From Symbiodinium kawagutii (taxonomy: Eukaryota > Sar > Dinophyceae > Suessiales > Symbiodiniaceae), in contig VSDK01004343.1 of assembly GCA_009767595.1 (NCBI GenBank), positions 302,449-366,448 on the forward strand: 64,000 bases of DNA, written 5' to 3'. Below, piece by piece: positions 12,701 through 21,178 of this stretch. The first letter of the stretch is position 1; each line of letters opens with the position of its first letter. The position numbers and the translations under genes were made by a program. The notes beneath the pieces are model-generated. The model saw nothing but the letters and a program-made list of their open reading frames with translations. It searched no databases and was not told the origin of the DNA.

Positions 12701-13428
12701 CTTGGGGTGACTTGAGCCGCGCTGAGACGCGTCTCTTTTGGCTGCGGTCCATTGAGGAGATGTGGGTTCTAGCGGTGGTTAGTGGGCCACCGTGTGAAAC
12801 CTGGTCGCGAGCCAGAGCAGTGGAATTGGAAGATCGTCGACGAGGCCCTCGACCAGTACGATCCGCCAAGCAACCATGGGGACTCCAGTGTCTGACGCTC
12901 AGAGAGCTGCGACAAGTGTCACTCGGCAATCTGTTGCTGAGCTTTAGCCTGGAAGCTGCCACTGCCATCTTGGCCGCCAATGGCATAGCAGTAGTGGAGC
13001 ATCCAGCGGAACCAGATGACCCAGCTCTGCCGTCGATCTGGCGGCTCCCAGTGGTTCAACTTCTTCGAGCTCATTCCTCGGTGCAGCTGGTCAGGTTCTA
13101 TCAGGGTCACTTCGGAGCAGTCTCGCCGAAGCCTACGATGTTGCTCACGATCAACATTCCCGACATGGCGGAGCAGCTGTGGGATCATCGGCTTCGTGCT
13201 TCGCTGCCAGCGTTTTCCTCCATTGGCAAAGCTGCCAATGGAAGCTTTCTCACGAGTCCCCTCAAAGAATATCCTCCCGGCCTATGTAAAGCTCTGGCTG
13301 GAGCCATTTCTATGAGGGCCAGTCGCACTACCCAGGGCTGCGCAGTACAGCCGGCTGATTTCTGGGACCGTATCTCCACAATGCAGGTGGAGTACGGCCG
13401 ACAGCTGGGGCCTGATTGTGCTGACTGA
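6766..13428 (+). CDS. Retrotransposon polyprotein: RNase H, APE endonuclease, reverse transcriptase, C2H2 finger, methyltransferase-like
   Basis: Residues are counted from the in-frame GTG at 6,766; the first ATG comes about 30 codons later. RNase H spans about 338-490 with D345, E403, D426, H474 and D484. The APE-type endonuclease spans about 565-815, with N570 (ANAQ), E604 (LQETR), D717/N719 (TDANA), D781 (KIDHV) and D810-H811. Reverse transcriptase spans about 1,000-1,500, with KATGPD, the motif A aspartate D1218 (FLDLTEAF), GSRPGDS, D1366-D1367 (WMDDLA) and YKHLGA. A C2H2-type finger lies at 1,728-1,747 (C-x2-C-x12-H-x2-H). The C-terminus (about 1,938-2,185) has LFAG, a GPPC motif with C2010, VEHP with E2078, and KEYPPGLCKALAGAI, in the order of DNA cytosine methyltransferase motifs I, IV, VI and X. 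The frame is -1 relative to the preceding one and overlaps its stop by four bases; it is open without a stop for 2,220 codons. Confidence 0.88.
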   Translation: MITHRQILHRVGLGPRCLEYPPTAVCAVLYQMTTITNLPLPIPDGAGILIGVQAVGQHAVLELGGGQPFTQDRSHRLPRRWFQIHPASHPNSVPGRPSGTQTQGDRSGGRQALALIDFVTDSVNTHCTLWMESESSFKKMGFPNYEDLRAHIAGASGCIRRCPIERHWIQFTHSPETVLIALPQSSPDNEAVDLIVAPLHKQPDDELEVMRMIAKAGQSKAVVIDYVQEDNVTWALYVLHSSVNVLQEGTSRNPSPWPEPQHTHDLGPLWQTQSLFGGESEPRFRVETGLSHDLVASLLTQDSFPVSQDLSCFEGDFIDQASVQPTMDIHRLDTCRLDRLVIFTDGSASQAGDRAAWAFVVLGERYGQPPFLVGWRAGLVCVDPASPKYAFSQHLNSANAEREALTWALWWRLSMNGDWPTMFCSDSVATKDHARGAVSSSPHDIGNSQLRALFQALSLNCGDQAVDISHCRAHAGVLWNEVADTIAAQITSEQAESLNGTFDYRVWQDVVPHLWCLVRPHFDMPHLALGGFNVPPPNLPKISPEDKEPAAAPARTEVTAQLDMTFATANAQTLYQSPEGCAGKIDFLQAQFASYGLLFIGLQETRGQAGQWNNQRFLRLAADSSQGQAGVELWINLQRPYATAQGKRMYLKPHHFVALDRSTRHLLCKVEAPGFTGCILVAYAPHSGHSPQAVEDFWHRMIALRPLCNAPLVVLTDANAQLGDPDGHHVVDIGDSESPFTPVFREFIEAASLWAPSSHSIFGPWQPTWTSPDGRTAKKIDHVLLPLCWTGHCHDYATLPELELTVGEHDHTVAVAHVTHRKVLQHLEMPVRQPPIDRQLIASAHRLEEDLRQGPIQAWGQDIETQTDALNEHLMSSLRKHCPKAHSQPKKPYICPVTWDIRTQLRRARQHLRTRGGLTGRSDLKACFRAWIAAARHQDLLHGPDLLRAVLRVRQLQKQLKRQLQSNKKKHLQLALESLPPGASASEILHTLKPFRGSPNAKFFGPPPLPEVKDELGQPCATVQDLQDRWVRFLANMEGGRRLSCHDLRNKWIQDMEQQGPSDLSIPITELPSLSALEHSLRRVQKGKATGPDHIPGELCHFHAATIARQIYPMLWKLMLHGQEPLLHKGGRATTAWKRKLPQDRCEAYRALLISSHIGKSLHRTLRDHQCSIYEAFLHSDQLGGRRRVPVGLGVHMMRAFLRHCRCRKQAASILFLDLTEAFYRTIREMVMGTCNNDQELAQWAHRMGLPEDALFRLHQALRGDTALEHATYSQLQITVIRTLHSSTWFQLDKQADVVHTQVGSRPGDSYADIVFGLLFGHMLHQLHGILRTEGLVTQIPAIKEPGLWSAPSDQAEELLGPTWMDDLAIAVTASHTEQLVCKATRVAGYLVDLCRARGMSPNFSAGKTELLMVLKGKGTKEWAPRLFSDAGPRTLPVLTDQGVIQIKVTNRYKHLGAILHHGAHNNVETRQRLAQAHQAFGENSRLLLRNFTLPTGTRVQLFDSLVLSKLSYGMESWVLDTQHQRDKFESAYIRLLRRLLPVKQRGHYSNDEVYALLQAPRSQLLRRRARLRYLGTLYSCADVHTWSAIAVDSDWKHMVIDDLQWMWQQLHASSDLPDPAAEPGRWDSILRHHPKYWKKLVRRAVLHSIRQDANAWHVSNTHRRIVSRLQTAGVKIPRQEPVAAPREHHGWLSCRRTFKSHAGEAVHMNKVHGRPAKARTLVTSTQCAACLREFHTWGKIQRHLQHSKPCRAQLLSQGLAGTQPLPPGIGSTEEQHLVDQHDGLLPSLQAAGPHLPGDPARDDFADFNTEFEDALMDFLTDAHENALTIQDVETFVKEYPSSHTLSWRDLETTLQHFGGHYGSEEELMVGLASLDMQACLNSLLDPSTWTWEAGTPSEVVQCVGTVDYWHATLALPEAAEAMAQLCPCPRPLGAHRVCLHLFAGRRRPGDLQFYMDRWPSVDGVVMHVVSLDVIYDKAWGDLSRAETRLFWLRSIEEMWVLAVVSGPPCETWSRARAVELEDRRRGPRPVRSAKQPWGLQCLTLRELRQVSLGNLLLSFSLEAATAILAANGIAVVEHPAEPDDPALPSIWRLPVVQLLRAHSSVQLVRFYQGHFGAVSPKPTMLLTINIPDMAEQLWDHRLRASLPAFSSIGKAANGSFLTSPLKEYPPGLCKALAGAISMRASRTTQGCAVQPADFWDRISTMQVEYGRQLGPDCAD

Positions 13429-13478
13429 TTTAATTCAAGATTGGCCGCGGCGAACCTCGCCCCATCATGCTTGAGGTC

Positions 13479-13498
13479 AAAAAAAAAAATACATATAT
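13479..13498. repeat. Poly(A) tail and right target-site duplication
   Basis: A run of 11 A (13,479-13,489) ends the retrotransposon and passes straight into ATACATATAT (13,489-13,498), the copy of the left flank. This is the signature of target-primed reverse transcription. About 50 bases of 3' untranslated sequence separate the stop codon (13,426-13,428) from the A tract. Confidence 0.7.
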
Positions 13499-13548
13499 TA
13501 TATATCCATATCACTTCATATCCCATATCTAAGTCCATCATTTCATAT

Positions 13549-13664
13549 CTAAGTCCACGGTCGTCCTCGCCTCGCGAAGGCCTCACCGTCCCCGGCGCCG
13601 TTCCCGGCACCGCCGCTGGACACCCACCCAGCCGCGGTAGCCCTCTCCGTAGCCAAGGCACCAC
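13549..13664 (-). CDS. Possible terminal exon, glycine/alanine-rich
   Basis: After an acceptor TTTCTGGAG the minus strand reads about 38 codons with G/C-rich third positions (including ALATERATAAGWVSSGG) and ends in TAG at 13,549-13,551. Other frames of this GC-rich patch are also open, so strand and frame are not certain. If real, the retrotransposon landed about 60 bases past this gene's stop codon. Confidence 0.35.
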
Positions 13665-13922
13665 CTCCAGAAAGCTGATCTTCGTCTTGGCCTGGCACAA
13701 CCAACGCCCACATTGACACGACCGCATCAACGACCCCAGAAAGTTGGATTTAGTGTCATTTAGCATGATGTATTTGATTTAGTCTGATGTATTTGATTTG
13801 TTTTGATAATTAGTGATGTTTGATAGAAGAAACTCTGTTTCGATTAGTGTCGATGATGTGAAGAGACTCTGTTATTGAATGATGTGCTCACATAACAGTT
13901 GAAACATCTAGTCAATCAGAAC

Positions 13923-14030
13923 ATATGGGGGTTTCTCAAAATGGGGGGCCCAAAAAATGGTTGGTTTAGTACTATAAATGACTAATAGTGGATGATTTGG
14001 GGGTACCCCTATTTTGAGAAACCACCATAT
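13923..14030 (+). repeat. Family 1 inverted-repeat element, copy 1
   Basis: Bounded by ATATGGGGGTTTCTCAAAAT and the complement ATTTTGAGAAACCACCATAT, with the typical core TGGTTGGTTTAGTACTA and GGATGATTTGGGGGTACCCC. About 108 bases, no coding capacity. Confidence 0.85.
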
Positions 14031-14391
14031 ATGTATGATGACGGCAAGTTCAAAACATGGCTATCCATGAGGGACATTGTTGACGTGTGTTGCTCAAGAG
14101 CGGCGGGGGCACGAGCTCCTCACAATATACACTGAACAAAAACATGCAACCCACGCAAGGGTTCAAAAATACTTGCAAAACCAACCACTTAAATGCCAAG
14201 TTGACCATCAACTTCCTGGGTACCCCCTTAGCCACTATAGTGAGACATTGTGCAGTTTTCAGATCCAACAAACCAGGTGAAGTACTCGCTATCATGAAAC
14301 TGCCAGTGTTGAGCCAAATTTCCCAGCTGCGAAGCCAACGGTATCCCCATCCGCCCACTGAGCTTCAGGCAGACACCAAAGCCTGTTCAAC

Positions 14392-14514
14392 CTGAGGCGC
14401 CCAGGAGTCGGTGGCGACCGGTTGACCCCTGGAGGACCCCCCGGCACCGGCGCTGCCGTCAAGCTGCGGAGGTCTTGGTGATGGCCGGAACAGTTGAGAC
14501 GCTGGGCCCAGGAC
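14392..14514 (-). CDS. Exon candidate, proline/glycine-rich
   Basis: One minus-strand frame reads VLGPASQLFRPSPRPPQL and then GGSSRGQPVATDSWAPQ, with G/C-rich third positions, and stops at a donor CAG|GTTGAA. The upstream boundary is uncertain. Unrecognised; could belong to the same gene as the exon at 14,984-15,042, but the phase cannot be checked. Confidence 0.4.
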
Positions 14515-14766
14515 GATAGGCTTTCAAGGCCTCGACAAACGCATCGACAAGTTTGGATGCAAATGAATGGTATGAATAAAAAGTATGAACAAATTATATG
14601 AATAAATAATATAAAGTATATATATGAAATAGTATGAAATTGTATGAATGCAGAAATGAATAAAGCACATATTTTGTGATTACGATACCTGTGCTGCTCA
14701 CCCATTATTTTTGTCATTCAGCAACCCGTGAGTATCAGAATGCAATCATGTTTTCTAGCTTCATCA

Positions 14767-14872
14767 ATATGGTGGTTTCTCAAAATAGGGGTTCCAAACT
14801 CATCCAAGCTTGACTATTTATACTAATGAACCAACCATTTTAGGGGTTCCCTACTTTGAGAAACACACAAAT
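14767..14872 (-). repeat. Family 1 inverted-repeat element, copy 2
   Basis: Begins ATATGGTGGTTTCTCAAAAT and ends with a degraded TTTGAGAAACACACAAAT; the core is in reverse orientation (CATCCAAGC...ACCAACCATTTTAGGGG). Confidence 0.8.
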
Positions 14873-14983
14873 AGGTAAACAATTTCGAAGCCATGGGAAA
14901 CCCCAAACTGGGTTGAGAACCCCACTGTTATTGTCTGCTTCAAACCTTCGAATCCGTCAGCTTTCACGCTTGAAGTCGCCCAC

Positions 14984-15042
14984 CTTGAAGACTGTGGCAC
15001 TTCCGCCAATGGGAATGCGCTTAAAGACGGTGGACATGACGC
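14984..15042 (-). CDS. Orphan internal exon (59 bases)
   Basis: Acceptor CTGCAG|G and donor TTCAAG|GTGGGC enclose 19 codons plus two bases encoding VMSTVFKRIPIGGSATVFK. The boundaries follow the AG|G rule seen in the tRNA synthetase gene. The protein family is not recognised. Confidence 0.55.
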
Positions 15043-15136
15043 CTGCAGGTGACTTTGCTGAGAAATTTCGTGTTTCTCCTACTGCGACGTGTTTCTCATC
15101 CTGTTGTTGGCGTTCCTGCCAGCCTTACAGCAGGAA

Positions 15137-15179
15137 NNNNNNNNNNNNNNNNNNNNNNNNNNNNNNNNNNNNNNNNNNN
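15137..15179. other. Assembly gap (43 N)
   Basis: The gap is flanked on both sides by CAGGAA, suggesting that a CAGGA-type tandem repeat was collapsed or unresolved rather than that unique sequence is missing. Confidence 0.9.
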
Positions 15180-16062
15180 CAGGAATCAGCTGCCAACTCT
15201 GTTTTCCACCTTGTTGGTGAGTGCTTGGTGATGAAAAACCAAGGTTGAGAATGGTACAATGATGATGATTCGATTAGAGGGAACCATCGACAGCAAGACT
15301 GGTGCGACTGAAAATGATCGTATCGGCATCAGGGACTTGAGGCGCTGGTACCTCCCCTGGCCATCACATCACTGCGGGGGAAAATCCCAGCCGTTCCAAT
15401 GTGAGCGTTGGTTCAGTATCAACTTTGCCTGGGATAGGCATAGCATTTCCATCTTCTTATCATTGGCTTGATATTCATGACACTATTACTCATATCTCTG
15501 GACTAAAATACTCAAATGCCCGAGACAAACAACTGAGAGTCGCAAATCATGACATCCTGACATCCATGGTCAAATACTTGTACGGTTGCCATGGACATTC
15601 CACTCTTCAGCGGCTGCCAACGACTGATATCCCAGCAAACATGCACGGTTTTTGGTGGTTGATAATGACACTTGGTCAGCCTAATTTCTAAATTCGGTTG
15701 ATACGCCTCAGAATGGCGAACTACTCAATAAGCACAAGCTAACTATAGATTGTCACCAGCAAAATACCATTAAGATGATGATTAGTGGCAAGTTACTTAT
15801 CCTCAATCAAAATCATTGTGGCCAATTCACCATTGATCGTTGATCAAAATTACAGATACTTTTCAATCAATGATGTCCAAATACCACTAACTATCATCGT
15901 TGATCATGAATGGCAATACTCAGTTTGCTATATAACTAGAATCTCATCAAACAGCCTAACAAAAAGCAAACCAATCATTAGCCTAATTTGTGACATCGAA
16001 AATTACTACTTGTAAGTATTTGGCAAGGAAAAATGGATCAACAGGCCAAGTCCCCCGCTCAC

Positions 16063-16118
16063 CTCTGATGGCAGCTCCGCAAGCAGCCCCCGGCTAAGCG
16101 CTTGCAAGCACACTCAGG
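16063..16118 (-). CDS. Weak exon candidate, cysteine-rich
   Basis: Between an acceptor GGCTCAG and a donor CAGAG|GTGAGC only one frame is open (PECACKRLAGGCLRSCHQR). The donor is good, but the peptide could be chance in a GC-rich patch. Confidence 0.25.
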
Positions 16119-16847
16119 CTGAGCCAATTCACACCGCGGGAAGAGAATTCTTAGGCTCTGTCTCTGTCATTGCTATATTGTATAGTCATAGTTGATGGGT
16201 GAATCGCATAGCGGACAATGTCAATGCTTAATAGCTGCAAATCACATTTCATTCAATCAACCAGTTAATAGTACATCGCTTACATATCACTTTTAGGTCG
16301 CTAATAGCATATGATTCAACCAATGGCATTCACCAACTTGTAGTGGTTTGCCAGTCACATTTTTCATCGAGGCTCTGTTGATTCCTCACGGTGAAGAACT
16401 CCGTCCATGAAAACAATGCCCAGTGGCGTTAGGGCCGTAATGAACGACTTCTTCCCAGGTAATGAGTTGCAAGAATGCCTGCTAGATCATGGTTTCTAAA
16501 TGATTGGTCAATTGCCAAAATCAGCTCAAGAGATCGTGTTTCCCAAAATGGTGGAAAAGCAACCAAATTTGCTCATCGAAATAACCCATACTAAAGAGAT
16601 GGCATTTCCCAAACATGTTCACACAGCACCGCAGCACCTCGCCCTTGTCGTTCTTTTCTTCAGCCCCTTTGAACCTGAGATTTGGATGTCTGTCTTCCTG
16701 TGACCTTTCAAGAATGCTTCGCATGATGCGGGATGTAGAAAAAAGACTCAACCCATTTGATTGTGGACCACTAAACCCATGTCTTGACCACTAAAGCAAT
16801 AAACCCATTGTGGACGGTCAAGTGCCAAGAAAAGGACCCTCCAATTG

Positions 16848-17010
16848 GCGCACAGGTGCTTTTTCAGAACCTCTCCTACCCCCCTTTGGGCTTCGGTGCT
16901 CATGGCTTGTTCGTTCTGGAGACCGGGTAGAATTTTCAACGGAGCCCCTAGGAACCTGCGGTGAATAAGGATATGAACGAGATCTTTATATCCCTCAGGG
17001 AGGTTGCAAT
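16848..17010 (-). CDS. Exon candidate, unidentified
   Basis: A minus-strand frame reads GYKDLVHILIHRRFLGAP and further EAQRGVGEVLKKHLCANW, ending near a GTCCTT donor. The charged/hydrophobic pattern looks protein-like. The string IHRRFLGAP distantly recalls the motif 3 segment of threonyl-tRNA synthetase (HR, then LG), but the match is too weak to assign. Confidence 0.35.
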
Positions 17011-17046
17011 CATCAGGGCATTCCAAGCAAATCCAGATCGAACGAA

Positions 17047-17060
17047 TTCAATCAATCAAT

Positions 17061-17109
<49 letters not shown>
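17047..17109. repeat. Microsatellite (AATC)n
   Basis: About 15 nearly perfect copies of a 4-base unit (CAATCAAT...), with one interruption (ACCAATC). Confidence 0.95.
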
Positions 17110-17110
<1 letters not shown>

Positions 17111-17267
17111 ATTTGCTTAGCAATTCCCAAACATGGTAATGAAAGGTGATCCTAATCTTTCCATTATCATAGAGGCAAATAGTGACCCTAAGTACATCTG
17201 AGTGTTGATCTTGTTGGCATAAACAATATCATTATCACTAGTCAGTAGTATCAACAAGCAAGCAACC

Positions 17268-17380
17268 ATATGGGTGTTTCAAAAAACAGGGGACCCCCCA
17301 GTTTTCATCCTTTCTTAGCCATTTATAGCCATAAAGCAACCATTTTATGGGGTTCCCTATGGCTTGAGAAACTACCATAT
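17268..17380 (-). repeat. Family 1 inverted-repeat element, copy 3
   Basis: ATATGGGTGTTTCAAAAAAC at the left and GGCTTGAGAAACTACCATAT at the right, with the reversed core (CCCCCAGTTTTCATCC...CAACCATTTTATGGGGTTCCC). Confidence 0.8.
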
Positions 17381-17441
17381 TGTAACAATCATCAACCATC
17401 AGTTATCAACAACCAACTACTAACAACAACTACTATGGTAC

Positions 17442-17562
17442 CTATCAGGCACTCGGTCAAAACCCTGTACCCCTGCTTCCCTCATCATTAGCCATTGTTT
17501 TCCATATAGTTTGTTGGTTATCATCCCCCATTATTGGTTGGTTAATATTGACCCATGGCCAT
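17442..17562 (+). repeat. Family 2 inverted-repeat element, copy 1
   Basis: Left end is degraded (CAGGCACTCGGTCAAAACCC), the core CATTAGCCATTGTTTTCC is conserved, and the right end reads TTGACCCATGGCCAT. Only about 60 bases separate it from a family 1 copy. Confidence 0.75.
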
Positions 17563-18321
17563 CAATCATCAACAACCAACTACTGAGGTACCACATTCCC
17601 ACCATCATAAAGCAACAAACGCTTCGACGTGGCTCAGTGGGAATGAACATCTGAGCACCCACACTCGCCCTTCTCCTGGCGGGAGGATCTGTGGTTACCC
17701 AGGTGGCTGGTTGAGGTTGAGCTCGGGGATAAGTTTTGAGGCTGAAGATGGTGAAATATGGTGAAGGTAATACTAAGTGGTGTATGACAGGATGCTTTCT
17801 TGAATAACTGAGTGCTCAGAGCTTGTCGAACTTGAATAACTTATGGGAAAGGAAAAACATGGGCGATGATGCATGCTGGAAATTGCTTGTCACAAAGATG
17901 TATTGTCTTGAATCATTTGGTTGTGATGACCAATACAGCGGGTAGCATCCGTCTTGTGTTACTAACCCACCACTGCGTTGGTGGGCTTCGGTGAAGGTCC
18001 CTGATCCGCGTTTAAGAATAGAAAAAGATAAAAACATGACAATTGATTACATCTACTTGGAATTCTAAATTGTCGATATGTTTCCATACAAAGATTTCCC
18101 TGAGTTCCATACTTCAAACATATTTCTTGAAACATCTAGAGTATCAACAGTTTTAGATATCATTAAACCACCTCTTCCAATTTTGTTCTACATCACATGG
18201 AAATCATTGAACATCTGAAGTCCCAAGTCCAAACTACTGCCATCTGACGCTCCCCGAATTGGACAGCCTACCGTTGCCGCAGGAAGTTCTCTCAAAATCA
18301 TCTACTGTTTGGCCTGCGGAT

Positions 18322-18577
18322 CAATCCATGGGAAGTCTGTTTGGAATTCTGAGAATGCTAAGGATAAACCATTAGTTTATCTAATAGATTCTTATAGAAC
18401 CCATGGATTCTTATAGGTAAACTAATGGTTTTATCAATAATCTAATAGATTATACTAAGGATAGATAAAACCATTTAATCAGCTTTAGATTTATCCTTAT
18501 CTTAATCTTAACTAATTGGTTATCTAATAGATTATACTAAGGATAAATCTAACCAATTCTGCGTTTTCCCCATGGAT
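18322..18577. repeat. Palindromic AT-rich element with CCATGG ends
   Basis: The block starts GATCAATCCATGGGAAG and ends TTTTCCCCATGGATC. Inside, AAACCATTAGTTTA pairs with TAAACTAATGGTTT, and TCTAATAGATTATACTAAGG occurs twice. It abuts the last tRNA synthetase exon found and may be a separate MITE-like family. Confidence 0.6.
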
Positions 18578-18635
18578 CTGAGAGGCTCTGTGGCTTCGGC
18601 GCCTCTTCTCCTTCAACCGTTTCCTCCACGCCCTC

Positions 18636-18657
18636 CTTGCGGTACTGGAGGTTGAAC
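18636..18657 (-). CDS. TARS: TARS exon 24 (last one placed)
   Basis: GTTCAACCTCCAG completes the R codon of exon 23 to give R-FNLQYRK, matching the RFNLTY segment of the family. A donor AAG|GA at 18,635 is one option. The frame also stays coding to about 18,558 (GVEETVEGEEAPKPQ), so the exon may be longer. Confidence 0.85.
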
Positions 18658-21087
18658 CTGCCGAGCAACGGGAGTTATCTCACCGTAGATTTCACTCCAC
18701 CGATGGTGATGTCATGTGATGCTCAAGAATTTGGTGGCTTCCTCATTGGAAAGGGCTATTTCTGGGTAGACTTGGGAACATGATCATCGCAGTTTGCCAG
18801 AGTGCTGGGACCCTGGAGGGCAAAAGATCAGTGACCACATCAGTGACCTGTGACAACTGTGACAACTGATGTAGGATCTGATCCTTGAAGCAACCCGCTT
18901 GGGATGGCACGTTCCAACGTGTCAAGAGGTGGGACATCACTAGGCCTTCACTTCTCTGGAGGCATCTGCGACCCTGGTTTTTCTCACGCCACTTGGAGGT
19001 GTGGATAGTAGGGCCCATAGTCCTACCACGTTACAACAGGATTTGGAGTCGCAGAATGATGATCTACCATGTAGATTAAATCTGATTACCAAAATGTTCA
19101 TGATCCACCAACTGTTGACTATGCAACTCTAATGTGCTTTTCTCAAAAGTCGGAACTCCCAAAAATGAATGGTTGTTTACCAAGAATGGACATTGTGGCA
19201 TTTGCATGGCTCTGTTGTGGTGAAAGTGTGGCAATTACTTCGTGTTGGTGGGTGTTAGCGGCTTTGTGTAGCTTTGGTGCGGTGTTGGTCGGAGTGATTG
19301 TTTTTTGCTTGCAGAGGTTGTCTCCGTCAGCACTTGAATGAAAACACTAAGTGGACTATGAATACAACAGTTGATTCCCCTCAGAGCAGTTGGCAAGAGA
19401 ACACACAAACCGCAACACAAAGGACAAAACAAGTTCATTACCAAAAAAATTAGAACAATGACTGTTGACAAACACTTTGCAACCAAGAGTTCGTTTTAAA
19501 AACATTAGACCATAAGAAGTCCAGTAAACAAATAAAAAAGATAATGAACCATAACAAGTATAGTAAATGAAACGAGCTTTATTTATAGTTGTTGCTTTCC
19601 AACCCTTCAAGGCCAAAGCAAGAAGCAGCAACAACGGGAGGACGGTTTCCACAGCTCAGCACCTGATGGGTCCATTGAAGTCCAGCTGAATCCTGCAGTG
19701 GAAGTGGGTGGTCGACACCCAAAGCTATGGCCATCTGGTTTCTCACACAATGCCACAGATTCTATGGTTGCTGTGTAAGAAATATGGTTTACAGTCTTGC
19801 TAACCATTGGTTTTCCCAAACTTGTCCCTATCAATGGCTAGACCATTGTTAATTGGTATCCAAAAAACGGGTGGTTCTTTGGGGATACAATGAAACAACG
19901 ATGACACTTTCCAGTATCAAGAATCCTTGCACCGTTCCCTCACCCTTCTGGTGAAACAGGAGTGTTTCAAAAACAATGCTTGAATGCTGATTGGTTTTTG
20001 AGGTTCACAATGATTGACAATGGTCAATGATGGCTGATGATATTCAACTCATGGTGAAATGGTGGTTTCTTAAAATGGGCGTACCCCCAAATCATCTTGT
20101 TTTAAGCAATTATAGTATTAAACTATCCATTTTGAGGGGTCCCTATGATTTGAGAAACACCTGTATACTGTATATCCTTGTAATCTGGATCCATTTTGAG
20201 AAACGCCCAAGTGGATTGTAGCCATTCCTACTACTTCAGCTGGTGCAATTTCCTTACTGAGCAGTGTTCTGCTGAACTGGTTGGCCTAGGCTCAAAGGGT
20301 GTACCCACTATAGCTTAAGAAACCTCTGGTTGATTAATTAATGGGGGGCCGGGGTATCCCTCGATAGCTGTGGTTTCCTATAAAAATGGCACTCCCAAAA
20401 TTAATACACCTATGGTCCTACGGTTGATCAATCCGGGATTCACATTACCTACCATAGCCGCTATTCTCAATGTCTGCCGACTCCCTCGTTGCAGAGTTTC
20501 AGTGCAAGGAACGTGCCACACTGGTGCTTTCGCTTCATTGCATCTTGCAGCCTGAGGCAGTGTCACACCTTGACTTTGCCTGAGCACCTCCAGAGTCCTC
20601 TATCCCTATGCTTGGGGATCCCCTCCACTAGGAAATATCAGAGAGGATCTCCGACTTTTTCAATTAGCATGTAAAACATCCTAAACCCCATGAGTACCGG
20701 CAAGTGTTCAGATGACGTCATTGTTCGAGCGTTTCCCTAAGTGGTGTGGTGCGCCATCATGTTCGCTCTAAGGGCGTAGGGCTACCCCCTTGCAACGATT
20801 TTTTCTTATGTGATGTTTTCATGCACGCTACTTCTTAGCCACCAGCTATGGACAAATCTGTTGGCACACCCTGCCCGCCTGATATCAATCTTTGGACCTC
20901 AGGGCGCGTCACAGGAACGTCTAGTTGGATCAAACTGAGCAACTCTTCCAACAATCCAACAGCTACTGCATCCGTAGATATTTTTCACAAAGACCACAAG
21001 GAAACATCATTGATACTACCATCATCATCATCATCATCACCATCATCATCACCACCATCATCATCAATATCATCGTCATCGTCATCG

Positions 21088-21178
<91 letters not shown>

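Larger units (their letters stand above)
1933..13488 (+). mobile_element. Non-LTR retrotransposon (LINE-like), about 11.56 kb, apparently full length
   Basis: The element is bounded by a 10-base direct repeat and ends in an 11-A tract, with no LTR visible. It encodes ORF1, a middle segment and a large RNase H-endonuclease-reverse transcriptase-methyltransferase-like segment, all on the plus strand. The catalytic residues of all three retrotransposition enzymes are present, and the third frame is open for 6.6 kb, so the copy is probably young. It is the only multi-kilobase GC-rich open block in the window. The three coding segments are each offset by -1, so this copy needs recoding or has suffered two indels. 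The order RNase H before endonuclease before RT is unusual compared with classical LINE clades, where RNase H usually follows the RT. The insertion lies about 60 bases downstream of a possible stop codon of a minus-strand exon (13,549-13,664). Confidence 0.88.
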
